Notes under the pieces: generated by a model
The model's database searches: none
The model's input: the letters and a program-made list of their open reading frames with translations, nothing else
Told to the model about the DNA's origin: nothing
Shown: positions 4,996 to 6,125 of the stretch, piece by piece
Numbering within the stretch: position 1 is the first letter of the stretch
Layout: the number at the start of each line of letters is the position of its first letter
Translations under genes and position numbers: made by a program
DNA from: Azohydromonas lata NBRC 102462
GTDB taxonomy: Bacteria > Pseudomonadota > Gammaproteobacteria > Burkholderiales > Burkholderiaceae_C
Length of the DNA stretch: 6,125 nucleotides
Direction of reading: 5' to 3'
Assembly (NCBI GenBank): GCA_945878385.1
Contig: CAMCTE010000164.1
Location: 1 to 6,125, forward strand

Positions 4996-6125
4996 TCAGC
5001 TCACCCGCCGCCACCCGCCCTGCACGCCGCCCGGCGACAGCACCACCTGCCACAACTGGTTCGAACGTGCCCTGAAGGTGCCCGCGCAGCTCAGCAGGTA
5101 GTAGCGCCAAACCCGGTGAAAGCGTTCATCGTAGTGGCGCGACAAAGCAGGCCAAGCCGCTTCAAAGCGTTCATGCCAGGCCATCAAGGTGCGGTCGTAG
5201 TCGGCGCCAAAGTTGTGCCAGTCCTCGATCACGAAATGCCGCTCGGCCGAGCAGGCCAGTTCGCCAGCCGAGGGCAGAGCCCCATTCGGAAAGATGCGCT
5301 GGTCGATCCAGGCATCCGTTTCGACTCCAGCGTGGTTCTTCCCGATCGTGTGCAGAAGTGCCAAACCGTCGTTCGCCAGGCTGCGTCCAATCACTTCAAA
5401 GAACGCTTCGTGGTTCTTGTGGCCCACATGCTCGAACATGCCCACCGAGGCCACACGGTCGAATCGTTGTGCACCGTCCCGGTTGAACAGGCGGTAATCC
5501 GTCAGTTCCACCCGCGCCGGTAGACCCCGCAGACGTTCTTGCGCCCACCGCGCCTGTTCGCCTGAAATCGTCAGGCCCGTCACCCGCGTGCCGTAATGTT
5601 CAGCCGCATGGCGCATCAGGCTGCCCCACCCGCAGCCGATGTCCAACAGGCTCATGCCGTGAGCCAGTCCCAGCTTTCGACACACCAAGTCCAACTTGTC
5701 GCGCTGCGCTTCGTCCAGGGTGCGCGCTTGCGCCCAATAGCCACAGCTGTAGGCCATCGTAGGCCCCAGCATCTGCTCGAACATGCTCCCGTCCAGGTCG
5801 TAGTGCACCCGCGCCACTTGCCCGGCGCGCAAGTGGTTTTGCAGGTTGAACAGCCGCGCCCGCAGCCAGGGCCATGCGCGCGCCCGCCAACCCACTTCAC
5901 CATCCAGCCCCGCGCGCAGCACGCGCGTGAAGAATTCATCCAGACGCTCGCAGTCCCACCAGCCTTCCACATAGCTGTCGCCCAGCCCCAGGCTGCCCTG
6001 CGCCATCACGCGCGCCACGGTGCCGGGGTGGTGAAGCTGCATATCCCAGGGCCGGTCGCCGTTCAAGCGAATGTCCGCACGGTCCAACATGCGCTGTGCA
6101 GCGGGTGGAGCCTGCGCGGAGATGC
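4996..6125 (-). CDS. cfa: Cyclopropane-fatty-acyl-phospholipid synthase (5' end outside the window)
   Basis: Predicted membrane-associated enzyme that transfers a methylene from S-adenosylmethionine to the cis double bond of phospholipid acyl chains, stiffening the membrane in stationary phase or under acid stress. It aligns with E. coli Cfa almost end to end. Numbered from the Met at 6090: N-terminal lipid-binding part with QGSLGLGDSYVEGWWDC (31-47), SAM-binding LLDIGCGWGSL (148-158), and C-terminal EDWHNFGADYDRTLMAW (289-305). The bicarbonate-binding residues known in E. coli (C139, E239, H266, I268, Y317) correspond to C116, E220, H247, I249 and Y298, so it should be active. The Met at 6090 aligns about 22 residues into E. 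coli Cfa, and the frame stays open for 11 more codons to the right edge with no other start, so the true start is probably beyond the window. The alternative is a shorter protein of 364 residues from 6090. It converges on ybaK. Confidence 0.96.
   Translation of the reverse strand, partial: ISAQAPPAAQRMLDRADIRLNGDRPWDMQLHHPGTVARVMAQGSLGLGDSYVEGWWDCERLDEFFTRVLRAGLDGEVGWRARAWPWLRARLFNLQNHLRAGQVARVHYDLDGSMFEQMLGPTMAYSCGYWAQARTLDEAQRDKLDLVCRKLGLAHGMSLLDIGCGWGSLMRHAAEHYGTRVTGLTISGEQARWAQERLRGLPARVELTDYRLFNRDGAQRFDRVASVGMFEHVGHKNHEAFFEVIGRSLANDGLALLHTIGKNHAGVETDAWIDQRIFPNGALPSAGELACSAERHFVIEDWHNFGADYDRTLMAWHERFEAAWPALSRHYDERFHRVWRYYLLSCAGTFRARSNQLWQVVLSPGGVQGGWRRVS

Noticed and set aside
5116..5523. 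Plus-strand frame opposite cfa
   Set aside because: It is antisense to the SAM-binding and catalytic part of a well-conserved cfa gene and shows no family features.
1..6125. CRISPR array, tRNA/rRNA, insertion sequence or prophage
   Set aside because: No spaced repeat series, cloverleaf-like block, transposase or terminal inverted repeats, or phage genes were seen; the only mobile-like cargo is the toxin-antitoxin pair.

Overview
The window is about 6.1 kb of GC-rich bacterial chromosome carrying six complete or near-complete protein genes plus parts of their control regions. The high GC content, the dense packing and the gene families (a Tas-type aldo/keto reductase, a YbaK deacylase, a cyclopropane fatty acid synthase and a proteobacterial acyl-CoA synthetase) suggest a betaproteobacterium, probably of the order Burkholderiales (Comamonadaceae-like). 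That placement is an inference from protein style and composition; there is no rRNA or other marker here.

Layout. Left edge to 591 (+): a GNAT acetyltransferase of the spermidine/spermine N-acetyltransferase type, whose frame is open to the left edge through a 9-bp tandem repeat. 588-1232 (-): a vapBC-type toxin-antitoxin operon with a ribbon-helix-helix antitoxin first and a PIN-domain toxin second. Its stop codon overlaps the GNAT stop codon tail to tail. 1233-1393: a 161-bp divergent control region with an AT-rich block of interleaved repeats, a good sigma-70-like promoter for vapBC, and a possible 34-codon upstream ORF for the rightward gene. 1394-3250 (+): a 618-residue AMP-forming acyl-CoA synthetase with an unusual low-complexity insert. 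3251-3367: a 117-bp gap with a near-perfect 20-bp palindrome and a terminator-like hairpin with a T7 tract only 14 bases before the next start. 3368-4432 (+): a Tas-type aldo/keto reductase. 4498-4992 (+): a YbaK-type Cys-tRNA(Pro) deacylase. 4996 to the right edge (-): cyclopropane fatty acid synthase, whose N-terminus lies beyond the window.

The genes do not form one pathway. Acyl-CoA synthetase, tas and ybaK point the same way, and tas-ybaK have a gap of only 65 bp, so some read-through is likely. The toxin-antitoxin pair is a self-contained accessory module between housekeeping-type genes. No tRNA, rRNA, insertion sequence, CRISPR array or phage gene was seen, and no stretch over 300 bases lacks a gene. 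I see no convincing new multi-gene system. The most interesting items are regulatory: the vapBC operator/promoter and its SD-less leader, the upstream ORF touching the acyl-CoA synthetase start, the terminator-like element abutting tas, and the repeat-bearing insert in the acyl-CoA synthetase.
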